This document shows, in pieces, positions 52,089-61,137 of a stretch of 64,000 nt of DNA. The stretch's first letter is position 1, and each line of letters starts with the position of its first letter. Source of the DNA: DASUCS01 sp041166745 (lineage in GTDB: Bacteria; Actinomycetota; Acidimicrobiia; Acidimicrobiales; JACDCH01); assembly GCA_041166745.1 (NCBI GenBank), contig JBEEGH010000006.1:62001-126000 (forward strand), in the 5' to 3' direction. The notes below the pieces were generated by a model. The model was not told the DNA's origin. It worked only from the letters and a program-made list of their open reading frames with translations, and ran no database searches. The position numbers and the translations under genes were made by a program.

Positions 52089-53230
52089 GCGTGGGTCGAA
52101 GCGACAAGCGCGTCAATCGCGTCAGGTGCACCGACAAAACGCGCGTTGGCGAGCACCGCTCGCACGCCGGACCCACAGCAGCTTTTCGGATCGGCGGCCA
52201 CCACCATCTCGACTCGGACTCGAAGTGCTCCACTGATCGGAATCGAGATGTCGACGGTCTGACCAAATGCAACCGTCTGGGTATCGACGAGCTGGTCATC
52301 TACGAAGGTCTGGAACTGAACCGAGAACCTTGTCTCCGCCCGATCCGATTGTCCGAACGTTGCATCAAACCTGGTGACAGACCCGTTGACGGCGTAGTCG
52401 ACGACAGCCGGGCTCGCGGCATTGGCGGACGGTCCGCACGTGAGCGCGCTCTTCACGTCGCTCCCCTTGACCGTCGCCGTACCCGTCGAGCAGTTGGTCT
52501 TCACTGGCTTGAGTTCCGTGAGAAAGACGCTCGACGGCGCCTCGGCGACCGTGATCGTGACCTCGTCGGTGAGCGGGGCGCCGGCCGCTGGCTCAATGGC
52601 AAGCACAGCGCCTTGCGCGGCGTTCGGATCGAACGTCTCCTTACGCTGCACCCGTGCACCGAGCGCGCTCAGCGCGGCCCGCGCCTCCGTCTCGGTCTTG
52701 CCGACCACGTCCGGAACGGTCGCCGGTGCCGAGATCTTCAACGTGACCGCGGCGCCGGCCTTCACCGTCGCGCCCGGAGGCGGATCCTGTCCGACGACGA
52801 CTCCGCCCGGCCCCGCAGCCGCGGTCGGCGTCACGGTGACGGCGGAGCCCGTGACACCGATGAAGGCCAGCGCAGCCCGCGCGTCCCCCTCGCTCAGCCC
52901 GGCAAGGCTCGGCATCGGGCGATCGCTCGGCACCGTTGTCGCGGTGCCGGCGGCGACGTTGACCACGACGGGCCGCAGCTGCTTGTCGATCTGGCGCCCG
53001 CGCAACCACCATCCTGTCGATCCGCCGGCGGCGATCAGACCGACGATTACCGCGAGCGATGCACCCACCTGAAGGCGGCGCCTGAGCCGGGGGTCGGTCA
53101 GATGCACTCGCTCACGCATCCATGCGGCAATCCGTCCCCGCGGGTCAGGTGCGTCCTGTCCGGTCGGGGTGCCGGCACGATCCTCGGTGGTACCGGCTGA
53201 TTCGGGCTCGTGCCCGCTCGCATCGCTCAT
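52085..53230 (-). CDS. Membrane PASTA-domain protein with NPCBM-like C-terminus
   Basis: About 381 residues from the ATG at 53230. A cytoplasmic acidic region is followed by one membrane helix (~56-76; VGASLAVIVGLIAAGGSTGW). Two PASTA domains follow: one with MPSLAGLSEGDARAAL and VVVGQDPPPGATV, the other with VPDVVGKTETEARAAL and VLAIEPAAGAPL. PASTA domains bind peptidoglycan fragments. The last ~130 residues resemble NPCBM-type beta-sandwiches (RFDATFGQSDRAETRFSVQF; VDISIPISGALRVRVEM). No kinase domain is present. It is coupled to the VWA-SGNH gene. Confidence 0.75.
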   Translation of the reverse strand: MSDASGHEPESAGTTEDRAGTPTGQDAPDPRGRIAAWMRERVHLTDPRLRRRLQVGASLAVIVGLIAAGGSTGWWLRGRQIDKQLRPVVVNVAAGTATTVPSDRPMPSLAGLSEGDARAALAFIGVTGSAVTVTPTAAAGPGGVVVGQDPPPGATVKAGAAVTLKISAPATVPDVVGKTETEARAALSALGARVQRKETFDPNAAQGAVLAIEPAAGAPLTDEVTITVAEAPSSVFLTELKPVKTNCSTGTATVKGSDVKSALTCGPSANAASPAVVDYAVNGSVTRFDATFGQSDRAETRFSVQFQTFVDDQLVDTQTVAFGQTVDISIPISGALRVRVEMVVAADPKSCCGSGVRAVLANARFVGAPDAIDALVASTHA

Positions 53231-53357
53231 GTCCGACCCCAGCGTCGACTGCCGCCCCGATCGAGAATCTAGGGCATCACCCACACGTTGACAGCCGAGC
53301 CGCAACTGTGGCGACCCGCGCTAAAACTCGGGATTCATGCTGGGCGCTGGCTGATCG

Positions 53358-53954
53358 ATGCCGATCATCCCGATCTTCGTGTCGTCGACGTTTCGCGACT
53401 TCCACGCCGAGCGTGACCGCCTCGTGGGTGACGTGCGCGCGGCGCTCGACGACAACGTGGCAGATCTGGGGTGCCGAGTCGAGATGATCGATCTGCGGTG
53501 GCGGATCGACACGACGGCGATCGACGACGAATCGGTCCAGCAGTCACGAGTTATGGACGTACGGTCGACCAAAGCGCGGTGCCCCCAACCGCCGGATCGC
53601 GGAGCGCATACGCGCTCTCATTCTCGTGCATGGGTCAGCCGAGGCATGATGTGCGGCCCGAGCGACGAGGCGCCGCGCAAGCCAATCACCGAGTCTCTCA
53701 ACCTGTGTGCGCTCTGTCCCCTCCACCATCGATTACATCACCATGGTCTCCTCGAGATCCGGGGCAACCCGAACCGTCGCGATGGACTGCACTTCTTCGA
53801 CAAGCAGGGCCGCGAGATCGCCGCGCCACCAAAGGCACCTCCTGAGCGACCGTTGCATCCGCCATCCAAGCCGTACGTGCATCCGTCCGGCGAACCAATC
53901 AACTGGTACTGGTTCGACTGGCGCGACCTCGAACGGGAACGCGATCTCAACTGA
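53358..53954 (+). pseudogene. Composite remnant: DUF4062 N-terminus joined to an HNH endonuclease C-terminus
   Basis: The first ~65 codons (IPIFVSSTFRDFHAERDRLV..., RVEMIDLRWRIDTTAIDDES) are the start of a DUF4062 domain, normally followed by a large NTPase. After about 53555 this stops. The last ~70 codons (NLCALCPLHHRLHHHGLLEI, then NPNRRDGLHFFDKQGREI) are the tail of a 13E12/DUF222-type HNH protein. The ~40 codons between resemble neither family. The open frame is probably accidental, and both parent genes are truncated. Confidence 0.65.
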
Positions 53955-54061
53955 GCAAGCTGCGGAGATGGACGCGCTGTCGGCGCAGGTGATGCTCGAG
54001 GAGACGCTGCGCATGGTCCGTGCGCGGTTCGACGAACGCTGAGTCAGTGAGGAATACGATC

Positions 54062-54229
54062 ATGACGATGACCGAACGAGTCAAAGTGACTGAAGCGGTG
54101 CGACGCACTGGCGTCAGCGGCACGGCCATCTTTCTCGCCATCCGCCACGCCGACATCTCGACGATACGAGATGACCGCGGCTACGACTTGGTCGATCTCG
54201 AGGAAGTGATGGCAATCAGCGACCGATAG
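54062..54229 (+). CDS. Small helix-turn-helix (excisionase-like) protein
   Basis: A 55-residue protein. MTMTERVKVTEAVRRTGVSG and TAIFLAIRHADISTIRDDRG fit a small winged-helix/Xis-type DNA-binding fold, ending DLVDLEEVMAISDR. Such proteins are often mobile-element excision or regulatory factors. The ATG at 54062 follows a GAGG 13 bases upstream (weak). Next to the truncated DUF4062/HNH remnant it may be a leftover of the same element. Confidence 0.5.
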   Translation: MTMTERVKVTEAVRRTGVSGTAIFLAIRHADISTIRDDRGYDLVDLEEVMAISDR

Positions 54230-54341
54230 GTCTCCCGTCGTCGTGCACGGCGCCGGCTCCATCATCCAGGCCGCGAGGCGGGCCGGCTCGTCGCGAGGTT
54301 TGTCCCCTTGGTCCCAATCGCGCCACTAGCCTGCCCTCGCA

Positions 54342-55082
54342 ATGGCCGAGGCGCTCGTAGTGATGGAGCAGGTCAACAAGTCGTTTGGCGATATTCATGC
54401 GCTGCGCGACATCGACCTGACCATCGATGGCGGCGAGGTCGTCGTGGTCATCGGACCGTCCGGCTCGGGCAAATCGACCCTCTGCCGAGCGATCAACCGG
54501 CTCGAGCCCATCGACAGCGGCCGCATCCTGTTCGACGGCAAGCCGATCCCCGAGGAGGGGCGTCCGCTGGCGCGGCTCCGCGCCGACATCGGGATGGTCT
54601 TCCAGTCGTTCAACCTGTTCGCTCACAAGTCCGTGCTCGACAACGTCGCGCTCGGCCCGATCAAGGTGCGCAAGCTCTCGAAGGCCGACGCTCGTGCCCG
54701 GGCGATGGACCTGCTCGAGCGGGTGGGCATCGCCGAGAAGGCGAACCGGTATCCGGCGGAGCTGTCCGGCGGGCAGCAGCAGCGGGCCGCCATCGCTCGG
54801 GCGCTCGCTATGGAACCGAAGCTGATGCTGTTCGACGAACCGACATCGGCCCTCGATCCCGAGATGATCAAAGAGGTGCTCGACGTGATGCTCGAGCTCG
54901 CGGCCGAGGGCACGACGATGCTCGTCGTCAGCCACGAGATGGGCTTCGCTCGGTCCGCGGCCCAGCGCGTGGTTTTCATGGATGAAGGCGCCGTCGTCGA
55001 GGTAGCACCCCCCGGTCAGTTCTTCTCCGCGCCGCAGACCGATCGAGCGCGGGACTTCCTATCCAAGATCCTCGTTCACTAG
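54342..55082 (+). CDS. Polar amino acid ABC transporter ATP-binding protein (GluA/GlnQ-like)
   Basis: A 246-residue ATPase. Walker A is GPSGSGKST, the Q-loop VFQSFNLFAHKSV, the signature LSGGQQQR, Walker B LMLFDEPTSALD and the H-loop VVSHEMGF. It powers uptake of an amino acid such as glutamate or glutamine. It is the first gene of a tight four-gene operon; the substrate-binding protein gene starts 13 bases after the stop. Confidence 0.9.
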   Translation: MAEALVVMEQVNKSFGDIHALRDIDLTIDGGEVVVVIGPSGSGKSTLCRAINRLEPIDSGRILFDGKPIPEEGRPLARLRADIGMVFQSFNLFAHKSVLDNVALGPIKVRKLSKADARARAMDLLERVGIAEKANRYPAELSGGQQQRAAIARALAMEPKLMLFDEPTSALDPEMIKEVLDVMLELAAEGTTMLVVSHEMGFARSAAQRVVFMDEGAVVEVAPPGQFFSAPQTDRARDFLSKILVH

Positions 55083-55095
55083 GAGGCGGTACAGC

Positions 55096-56073
55096 GTGAA
55101 GCATCGATTGGGAAAGTTGTTCCTGCTGGTTGGGCTGGTCGCGGTCATCGCCGCCGGCTGCGGTGACGACAAGAAGACAACGACGACGGCCAGCAGCGGC
55201 GCGGGCACATCGTTCGCCGCCGGTACGACGATGGCCCGCATCCAGCAGGCGGGCAGGATCAAGATCGGCGTCAAGTTCGACCAGCCCGGGTTCGGGCTGA
55301 AGAACCCGACGAACGGTCAGGTCGAGGGCTTCGACGTCGAGATCGCGAAGCTCATCGTGGCCGCCATCGGACCGAACGTGCAGATCGATTTCGTCGAGTC
55401 GGTGTCGAAGAACCGCGAGCCGTTCCTCCAGGACGGCACCGTCGACATGGTGGTCGCCACCTACACCATCAACGACACCCGCAAGCAGGTCGTCGACTTC
55501 GCCGGCCCGTACTTCGTGGCCCGTCAGGACATCATGGTGAAGAAGGACGACACGGCCATCAAGAGCGTGACCGATCTCAACGGCAAGAAGGTCTGCACGG
55601 TCAAGGGTTCCACGTCGGAGAAGAACCTCGCGGCCAAGGCACCGTCGGCCGAGGTGACGTTGTTCGACACGTACTCGCAGTGCGCGGAGGCGATGACCGA
55701 CGGTCGCGTGGTCGCGGTGACCACCGACAACACGATCCTCGCCGGTCTCGTGCAGGCGAGCAGCGGCGCGTTCAAGCTGGTCGAGGCGCCGTTCAGCGAC
55801 GAGCCCTACGGCATCGGTGTCAAGAAGGGCGACGACGCGTTCCGCACGTTCATCAACGACCGGCTCGAGGCGATCTTCGGCAACGGTGACTGGGCGAAGG
55901 CCTTCGAGAAGACGTTGGGGGCGATCGGGCTGAAGACGCCCGCGCCGCCGAAGGTCGACCGGTACACCGCGACCCCGCCGGCGCCGACGACCGCGCCGGC
56001 GTCGGGCGGCTCCGGTTCGTCGAGCAGTTCATCATCGAGCAGCTCGGGGTCGACCACCACCACGGCCAACTAG
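55096..56073 (+). CDS. Amino acid ABC transporter substrate-binding lipoprotein (GluB-like)
   Basis: A 325-residue protein. The lipobox is VIAAGCGDD, cleaved before Cys 22. The type 2 periplasmic-binding (SBP_bac_3) domain runs from IKIGVKFDQPGFG to FEKTLGAIGL, with DMVVATYTINDTRKQVVDFA. The C-terminal ~45 residues are an extra Pro/Ala/Ser/Thr tail that ends in a poly-Ser stretch. The GTG start has GGAGG upstream. The exact ligand is unknown. Confidence 0.9.
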   Translation: MKHRLGKLFLLVGLVAVIAAGCGDDKKTTTTASSGAGTSFAAGTTMARIQQAGRIKIGVKFDQPGFGLKNPTNGQVEGFDVEIAKLIVAAIGPNVQIDFVESVSKNREPFLQDGTVDMVVATYTINDTRKQVVDFAGPYFVARQDIMVKKDDTAIKSVTDLNGKKVCTVKGSTSEKNLAAKAPSAEVTLFDTYSQCAEAMTDGRVVAVTTDNTILAGLVQASSGAFKLVEAPFSDEPYGIGVKKGDDAFRTFINDRLEAIFGNGDWAKAFEKTLGAIGLKTPAPPKVDRYTATPPAPTTAPASGGSGSSSSSSSSSSGSTTTTAN

Positions 56074-56088
56074 GAGCGGCCGGTCGTC

Positions 56089-56733
56089 GTGGACGTCGTC
56101 CTCGACAATCTCGACGTCTTCATCGCCGGGCTCCGCACCACGGTGGGGCTCACGCTGCTGTCCTATGCCGTCGCGTTGGGCGTCGGCATCGTGATCGCGG
56201 CTTGCCGCGTGAGCCCCATCCCACCACTGCGGTGGGCGGGGGTGTTCTACGTCGAGACGGTGCGGAACACGCCGTTGACGGTGTTGTTCGTGCTGTTCTT
56301 CTTCGGGCTGCCGAAGGTCGACATCCTCTTCGAGCCGTTCCCCACCGCGGTGATCGTGCTCGGCGGCTACACCGGTGCGTTCGTCGCTGAGACGGTGCGG
56401 TCGGGCATCAACACCGTCAGCCGTGGCCAAGCGGAGGCGGCCCGCTCGCTCGGGCTGACGTTCCCGCAGGTCCTCAGGATCGTCGTGTTGCCGCAAGCGT
56501 TGCGTTCGGTGGTGGGGCCGCTCGGCGGCTTGTTCATCGCGTTGACCAAGAACAGCTCGATCGCCGCGATCATCTCCGTGAGCGAGCTCGTGTTCCGCAC
56601 CGACAACCTCGCAAACGAAACCGCGCGGGCCGTTCCCGTGTACCTCGGAGCGGCGGTCGCCTACCTGCTGGTCACGATCCCATCGGGAGTCGCGTTCCGC
56701 GCGCTCGAGCGTCGAGTGGCGTTCCGCCGGTGA
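56089..56733 (+). CDS. Amino acid ABC transporter permease (GluC-like)
   Basis: A 214-residue inner-membrane protein of the HisM type with about five helices. The EAA-type loop is TVSRGQAEAARSLGLTFPQV, preceded by GGYTGAFVAETVRSGIN. The GTG start follows the binding-protein gene by 15 bases, and its stop overlaps the next permease start as GTGA. Confidence 0.9.
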   Translation: MDVVLDNLDVFIAGLRTTVGLTLLSYAVALGVGIVIAACRVSPIPPLRWAGVFYVETVRNTPLTVLFVLFFFGLPKVDILFEPFPTAVIVLGGYTGAFVAETVRSGINTVSRGQAEAARSLGLTFPQVLRIVVLPQALRSVVGPLGGLFIALTKNSSIAAIISVSELVFRTDNLANETARAVPVYLGAAVAYLLVTIPSGVAFRALERRVAFRR

Positions 56734-57617
56734 CGGCTCCCGTGCTGGCCGACGCGCTCGGCCCGCGCGCCCGGCGCAAGGTGCTCATCGCGTCAGTCGT
56801 CACCGGCGCCGCGTTGGCCGCGCTGCTCGGCGTAGCGGTGCAGCGCCTCGTCGACAAGGGCCAGCTCGAATGGGCCCGCTGGGAGCCGCTCACACAATGG
56901 TCGGTTCTGAAGTTCCTCCTCGGCGGTCTCGGCGACACCTTGCGCGCGGCCTTCGCCGGCATGACCCTCGCGCTGCTGATCGGCGCGGCACTCGCGCTCC
57001 TGCGTCTCGCCCAGACCGCGGTCGTCCGTTGGCTGGCGACGGCGTGGACGGAATTCTTCCGAGGTGTGCCGCTGTTGTTGCTGATCTTCTTCTCGTACTC
57101 CGGGCTGCGGCAGTACGGCATCGACATCAGCCCCTTCCGCGCCCTCGTTCTCGCCCTCGCCCTCTACAACGGCGCCATGCTCGGCGAGATCTTCCGGGCC
57201 GGCATCCTCTCGCTCGACCGAGGACAAACCGAAGCCGCCTATGCCATCGGGCTCAGCTACTGGCAAGCGATGCTGCAGGTGGTCATCCCTCAAGCGGCTC
57301 GGCGCATGACGCCCGCCATCGTGAGCCAACTCATCACGTTGTTGAAGGACACGTCGCTCGGATTCGTCATCACCTACGAGGAGCTGTTGCGGCGGAGCCG
57401 CAGCACGGGTGAGTTCTTCCGGAACCCGTTGCAGGTGACCGTGTTCGTGGCGGTGCTGTACATCGCGGTGAACTTCACACTCAGTCGCATCGCCCGCCGG
57501 CTCGAGGTCCGACAACGTCGACGGCTCGGTGCGGGAGCGATCGCGACGACGACCGGGGTGGAGGATCTCGCCGTCGTGAGCGTCAGCGCCGCCGCCGCGG
57601 TTCGCGACGATCACTAG
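56730..57617 (+). CDS. Amino acid ABC transporter permease (GluD-like)
   Basis: A 295-residue permease with a longer N-terminal region and the conserved EFFRGVPLLLLIFFSYSGLR and AGILSLDRGQTEAAYAIGLS loops. It pairs with the upstream permease to form the membrane channel. The start overlaps the upstream stop by four bases. A ~30-residue Arg/Thr/Ala-rich C-terminal tail is unremarkable. Confidence 0.9.
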   Translation: MTAPVLADALGPRARRKVLIASVVTGAALAALLGVAVQRLVDKGQLEWARWEPLTQWSVLKFLLGGLGDTLRAAFAGMTLALLIGAALALLRLAQTAVVRWLATAWTEFFRGVPLLLLIFFSYSGLRQYGIDISPFRALVLALALYNGAMLGEIFRAGILSLDRGQTEAAYAIGLSYWQAMLQVVIPQAARRMTPAIVSQLITLLKDTSLGFVITYEELLRRSRSTGEFFRNPLQVTVFVAVLYIAVNFTLSRIARRLEVRQRRRLGAGAIATTTGVEDLAVVSVSAAAAVRDDH

Positions 57618-57677
57618 CGCGCCCACCGGGTGCTCAGCGGCGGCGAGAAGGTGGTGCGGTCAGATCTGTATGACGAG

Positions 57678-58622
57678 TCACTCGTGTCCGCTGGCGGTGA
57701 GGTTGGCGAACGCCAGCCAGGAGTCGGGCAATCGATCGAGATCTTCGGTGTAGGAGTCGTCGTCGCACGGCCCGTCGTTCGACGCGGCGCTGGAGACGTG
57801 TTCCAGCGCGGCGTAGCACAGCATGTGCAGCACTTCGTGCGGTTGGTAGCCGGCGTCGAGGAGTCGCACCGCCGTCTCACGTGCCGCTGGCGGGTCGTTG
57901 TCGAGCAGTTGATCGGCCACGGTCTCGTGTAGGACCTGATGTAGGTGGAGCTGCCGCTCGAGCACATCCGCCGGAGCAGCACCCGACGTCCGGACCTGGT
58001 CGTACAGTCCTGCGTGCGCGGCTTCGATGCCGACGCGACGATCGTCACCGTTGTTCGGGTCGAGCAATGAGCACTCGATGCCTTCGTGTATGTCGGGCCA
58101 CTCGATGACGAGCGAGGCGAGTTGCGCCCAGTCCACGATGTCGGCGTGCGAGACGCGCCGCCGGGGGTCGTCCGGGCCATCCTCGCCGGCGATCCACTGG
58201 GGTGGCGTCGGTGCGAACTGCGGCAGCGAGTACGCGAAACGGCGGTCGGCGACGATGAACCAGTCGTAGAGCGTGACGCCACCTTCGGCGGCGTTGGCCA
58301 CGAGTTCCTGCCATCGGAGTTCGTCGCCAGGTCTGTCGAGTGGGACCTGCCCCGTGCGGTCGGACACGAGCACGAGCCCGGTCACGTCGGTTTGGTCAGG
58401 ACTACACGTGACATACACGAACTGCGGGAGGAAGTCGTCGACGGAATCAGCGTCTTGGATGACGAACAAGTCGACGATGCGACGGTCGTCGTCGAGGAAC
58501 ACGGCACACACGTTGCCGGGATCGGATCGCCGACTGATACAGGCGACGAGTTGTAAGGCCTCGGCCTGCGTTCGCAACTGGAAGCACTCGTGCAGCTCGG
58601 CAAGCTCTTCGGGCACAGACAT
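57678..58622 (-). CDS. Hypothetical protein (~314 residues)
   Basis: A cytoplasmic, acidic protein. The first half (CAVFLDDDRRIVDLFVIQDA; GLVLVSDRTGQVPLDRPGDE; DWFIVADRRFAYSLPQFAPT) faintly resembles a RadC/JAB-like fold without its metal motif. The second half is helical (LLDAGYQPHEVLHMLCYAAL). The function is unknown. GGAG lies before the ATG at 58622. Upstream, a minus-strand CGTAAG (G at 58716) followed by CATC at the 21-nt position weakly resembles the ECF promoter set. Confidence 0.55.
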   Translation of the reverse strand: MSVPEELAELHECFQLRTQAEALQLVACISRRSDPGNVCAVFLDDDRRIVDLFVIQDADSVDDFLPQFVYVTCSPDQTDVTGLVLVSDRTGQVPLDRPGDELRWQELVANAAEGGVTLYDWFIVADRRFAYSLPQFAPTPPQWIAGEDGPDDPRRRVSHADIVDWAQLASLVIEWPDIHEGIECSLLDPNNGDDRRVGIEAAHAGLYDQVRTSGAAPADVLERQLHLHQVLHETVADQLLDNDPPAARETAVRLLDAGYQPHEVLHMLCYAALEHVSSAASNDGPCDDDSYTEDLDRLPDSWLAFANLTASGHE

Positions 58623-58742
58623 GGTCACTCCATCCGTTCGGGATTGCCGGAGGAGCGGCTGGCGCTCGAGCCCTTGCGGGTGGAGGACGGCGATGCCGTC
58701 AATGGGCCGATCTTACGAGGCTTCCAATGTTGAGACCAGCAC

Positions 58743-58772
58743 TTGACGATCGAACAGATGTTCGACTATAGT
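58743..58772 (+). promoter_or_regulatory. Sigma70-type promoter with embedded SOS (LexA) box
   Basis: TTGACG (58743-58748) and TATAGT (58767-58772) are separated by 18 bp. Between them TCGAACAGATGTTCGA (58750-58765) exactly fits the mycobacterial LexA consensus TCGAACNNNNGTTCGA. LexA bound here would block RNA polymerase, so the downstream HNH gene should be DNA-damage induced. Confidence 0.8.
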
Positions 58773-58843
58773 GTCAGTAGCTCGTGAGTCGGCTGACGAC
58801 TCTCCTTCCCCGCTCGGTAGTGCCAGCGTCGTGAGGAGGTGTC

Positions 58844-59971
58844 GTGTCCCTAGATCTGTTGCCGTCCGCCGAAGCGTTCGTCGCGGCGATCATCGGGTTC
58901 GACCCGTGCTCGTGCACGCCCGACGAGTGTGTGGACCTGGTCGAGATCCTGGCGCGCATCGAGAAGATCTGCGCGGCCGCTCGGGCCAGGGTCGCAGTGC
59001 TTGCGACGACGAACGGCGCACATCGCAACGAGGGTTTCGCCAACCCGGCTGAATGGGTCGCGCGGCAGACGGGCTCGACGTCGGCTGAGGCGGAGCGCGA
59101 TCTCGACACCGCGATGAAGCTCGATGATCTCCCGGCGACGAAGGCCGCGCTCGCGAACGGCGACATCTCGATGGCGCAAGCCGATGAGGTGAAGAAGACC
59201 GAGGCGGCCTGCCCGGGTTCTGAGCAGGAGATGGTCGAGACGGCCAAGACGCAAGGCCTGCGCAAGACCAAGGAGAAGGGACGGGCGAGGCGCTTGGCCG
59301 TGATCGATCCGAGCGATCTTGATCGACAGCAGCGGGCGGCGCTCTTTCACCGACACTGGAAAGACGAGCTCGGGATGGTCCGGTACTCCGGGGCGATGAT
59401 GCCGGCACCGGGTGTGGCCTTCACGAGTCGGCTCGACGCCGAGACCGATCGTGAGTTCCGCAAGGCCTACAAAGAAGGTCGCATCGAGTCTCGCGAGGTC
59501 TACGCGGCCGACGCCTTTGCCCGTCTCGTCAGTGGTGAGGGCAAGGGCTCGTCCTTGCGCGCTGATGTCGTGTTCGTGTGCGACGTGACGACGGGCGCGG
59601 CGCACATCGTGGGTGGCGGACCGGTGCCGATGTCCACGGTGCGGGCCGCGGCGAGGGACGCGTTCATGAAGGCGGTGCTGCACGACGGCGTGAAGGTCGA
59701 CACGATCGTGCACTACGGGCGCAAGGCACCACCCGCCCACCTACGAACGGTGCTCGAGCTCGGCGATCCTCCCGCATTCAACGGCGCCACGTGCGTCGAC
59801 TGCGGTCGCGAGTTCCGGGTCGAGTGGGACCACGACGATCCGGTTGCCAACGGGGGCCCGACGTGCCGGTCGAACGTCAAGCCCCGGTGCCATGAGTGTC
59901 ACGGCGCCAAGACCGAGCGCGACCGGGATGCCGGATTGCTCGGGCCTCGAGCGCGGGGTCAGCCGCCATGA
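58844..59971 (+). CDS. HNH endonuclease of the DUF222/13E12 repeat type
   Basis: A 375-residue protein. The N-terminal ~270 residues are helical and DUF222-like (ARIEKICAAARARVAVLATT; AALANGDISMAQADEVKKTE). The C-terminal HNH domain has CVDCGREFRVEWDHDDP, then CRSNVKPRCHECHGAKTERD, with the zinc-binding cysteines and the catalytic His and Asn present. The family is repeated in mycobacterial genomes, where some copies are SOS-regulated. The GTG start follows GAGGAGG. Its promoter holds a perfect LexA box. Confidence 0.85.
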   Translation: MSLDLLPSAEAFVAAIIGFDPCSCTPDECVDLVEILARIEKICAAARARVAVLATTNGAHRNEGFANPAEWVARQTGSTSAEAERDLDTAMKLDDLPATKAALANGDISMAQADEVKKTEAACPGSEQEMVETAKTQGLRKTKEKGRARRLAVIDPSDLDRQQRAALFHRHWKDELGMVRYSGAMMPAPGVAFTSRLDAETDREFRKAYKEGRIESREVYAADAFARLVSGEGKGSSLRADVVFVCDVTTGAAHIVGGGPVPMSTVRAAARDAFMKAVLHDGVKVDTIVHYGRKAPPAHLRTVLELGDPPAFNGATCVDCGREFRVEWDHDDPVANGGPTCRSNVKPRCHECHGAKTERDRDAGLLGPRARGQPP

Positions 59972-60096
59972 GGCCGCGACGGCCGCGCCGGCCGCGGCGG
60001 GCGTGGCTAGGCCTGCGGTTGCGCCTGCAGCTGCTGCTGCTGGCGAGCGGCGCCGGTCGGCTCCATTCGTCCACGGTAGAGCGAGTTGATCGTCGA

Positions 60097-61137
60097 ATGG
60101 GCGAGGCTGTTGGTGTGCGCTTCGACTCGCTGACGGCGTTCGGCTGGAACGAACACTGGGCTCACCTGCTGAGCGAGGTGCCGGGCGAACCCGTTCCTGG
60201 TCGGGTTGTCCGCCACGATGGTGTCGCGCTCGTCGTCGCGGGACCCGACGGGATCATCACCGCGCCGCTCGCCGAGCGTCTCGACCCCGAGCCCACGGTC
60301 GGCGACTGGGTGGCGGTCGTCGACGGACGACCCGTCGCCGTCCTCGAACGTTCATCGCTGTTGCGGCGGCGCGCTGCCGGGCGCGACGCCGAGCAGGTGT
60401 TGGCGGCGAACGTCGACGTCGTCCTCCTCGTTTGTGGCCTCGATCGGCCGGTGAAGGCGGGCCGCATACGGCGGGGCGTGACGCTGGCGGCCGACGCCGG
60501 CGCCCGGCCCGTGATCGTGCTGACCAAAGCGGCGCAGGTCGACAATGCGCAACGGGTCGCCGACCGGATCGGCGCCGCCAATCCGGAAATCGCGCTGATC
60601 GTTGCCTCCGTGCGGGAAGGCGTCGGCGTCGACGAGCTGCTGGCGGTGTCGCGCGACAAGACCGTCGCGTTGCTCGGTGAGTCGGGCGCCGGCAAGTCCA
60701 CCATCGTGAATGTGTTGCTCGGCAAACCATCCGCCGCGGCCGTCGGCGCGGTGCGAGCGAGCGACAGCAAAGGGCGGCACACCACGACCACCCGGTTCCT
60801 CCACGAGCTGCCGGGGGGCGGCACGCTCATCGACAGCCCGGGCATCCGGTCCGTCGGGCTCTGGGGAGACAGCGAAGCGGTCGCGGAGACGTTCGCCGAC
60901 ATCGCCGCGCTCGGTGATGGCTGCCGGTTCGCCGACTGCGGTCACAACACCGAGCCGGACTGCGCGGTCAAGGCGGCCGTAGCGGAGGGCACGCTGACGC
61001 AGGAGCGCCTCTCCGCGTGGATGGCGCTCACGCAGGAGAGCGCGGACAATGCCGAGCGCGAGCTCGCCGCCAGTCGCCGCACCGCCCCGCGCCAGCGGGG
61101 CTCGTCCCGTCCCCGATCGTCCCGCCGCCAATCATGA
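60097..61137 (+). CDS. rsgA: Ribosome small-subunit GTPase RsgA (YjeQ-like)
   Basis: About 346 residues. Circularly permuted GTPase: an OB fold (~35-85), then the G4-type motif VIVLTKAAQV, the P-loop GESGAGKSTIV and the G3 motif DSPGIRSVG. The C-terminal zinc region has CRFADCGHNTEPDCAVKAAV. RsgA checks late 30S maturation. In G4 the usual Asp of (N/T)KxD is replaced by Ala. The ATG at 60097 is the first start that fits the family length; the frame upstream continues through Arg-rich non-homologous sequence. Confidence 0.85.
   Translation: MGEAVGVRFDSLTAFGWNEHWAHLLSEVPGEPVPGRVVRHDGVALVVAGPDGIITAPLAERLDPEPTVGDWVAVVDGRPVAVLERSSLLRRRAAGRDAEQVLAANVDVVLLVCGLDRPVKAGRIRRGVTLAADAGARPVIVLTKAAQVDNAQRVADRIGAANPEIALIVASVREGVGVDELLAVSRDKTVALLGESGAGKSTIVNVLLGKPSAAAVGAVRASDSKGRHTTTTRFLHELPGGGTLIDSPGIRSVGLWGDSEAVAETFADIAALGDGCRFADCGHNTEPDCAVKAAVAEGTLTQERLSAWMALTQESADNAERELAASRRTAPRQRGSSRPRSSRRQS

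Noticed and set aside
58692..58716. A sixth member of the GTAAG/GNTC promoter set, upstream of 57678-58622
   Set aside because: CGTAAG is present (G at 58716), but the base at the 21-nt position starts CATC and the distance to the start codon (94 nt) differs. The match is too weak to count.
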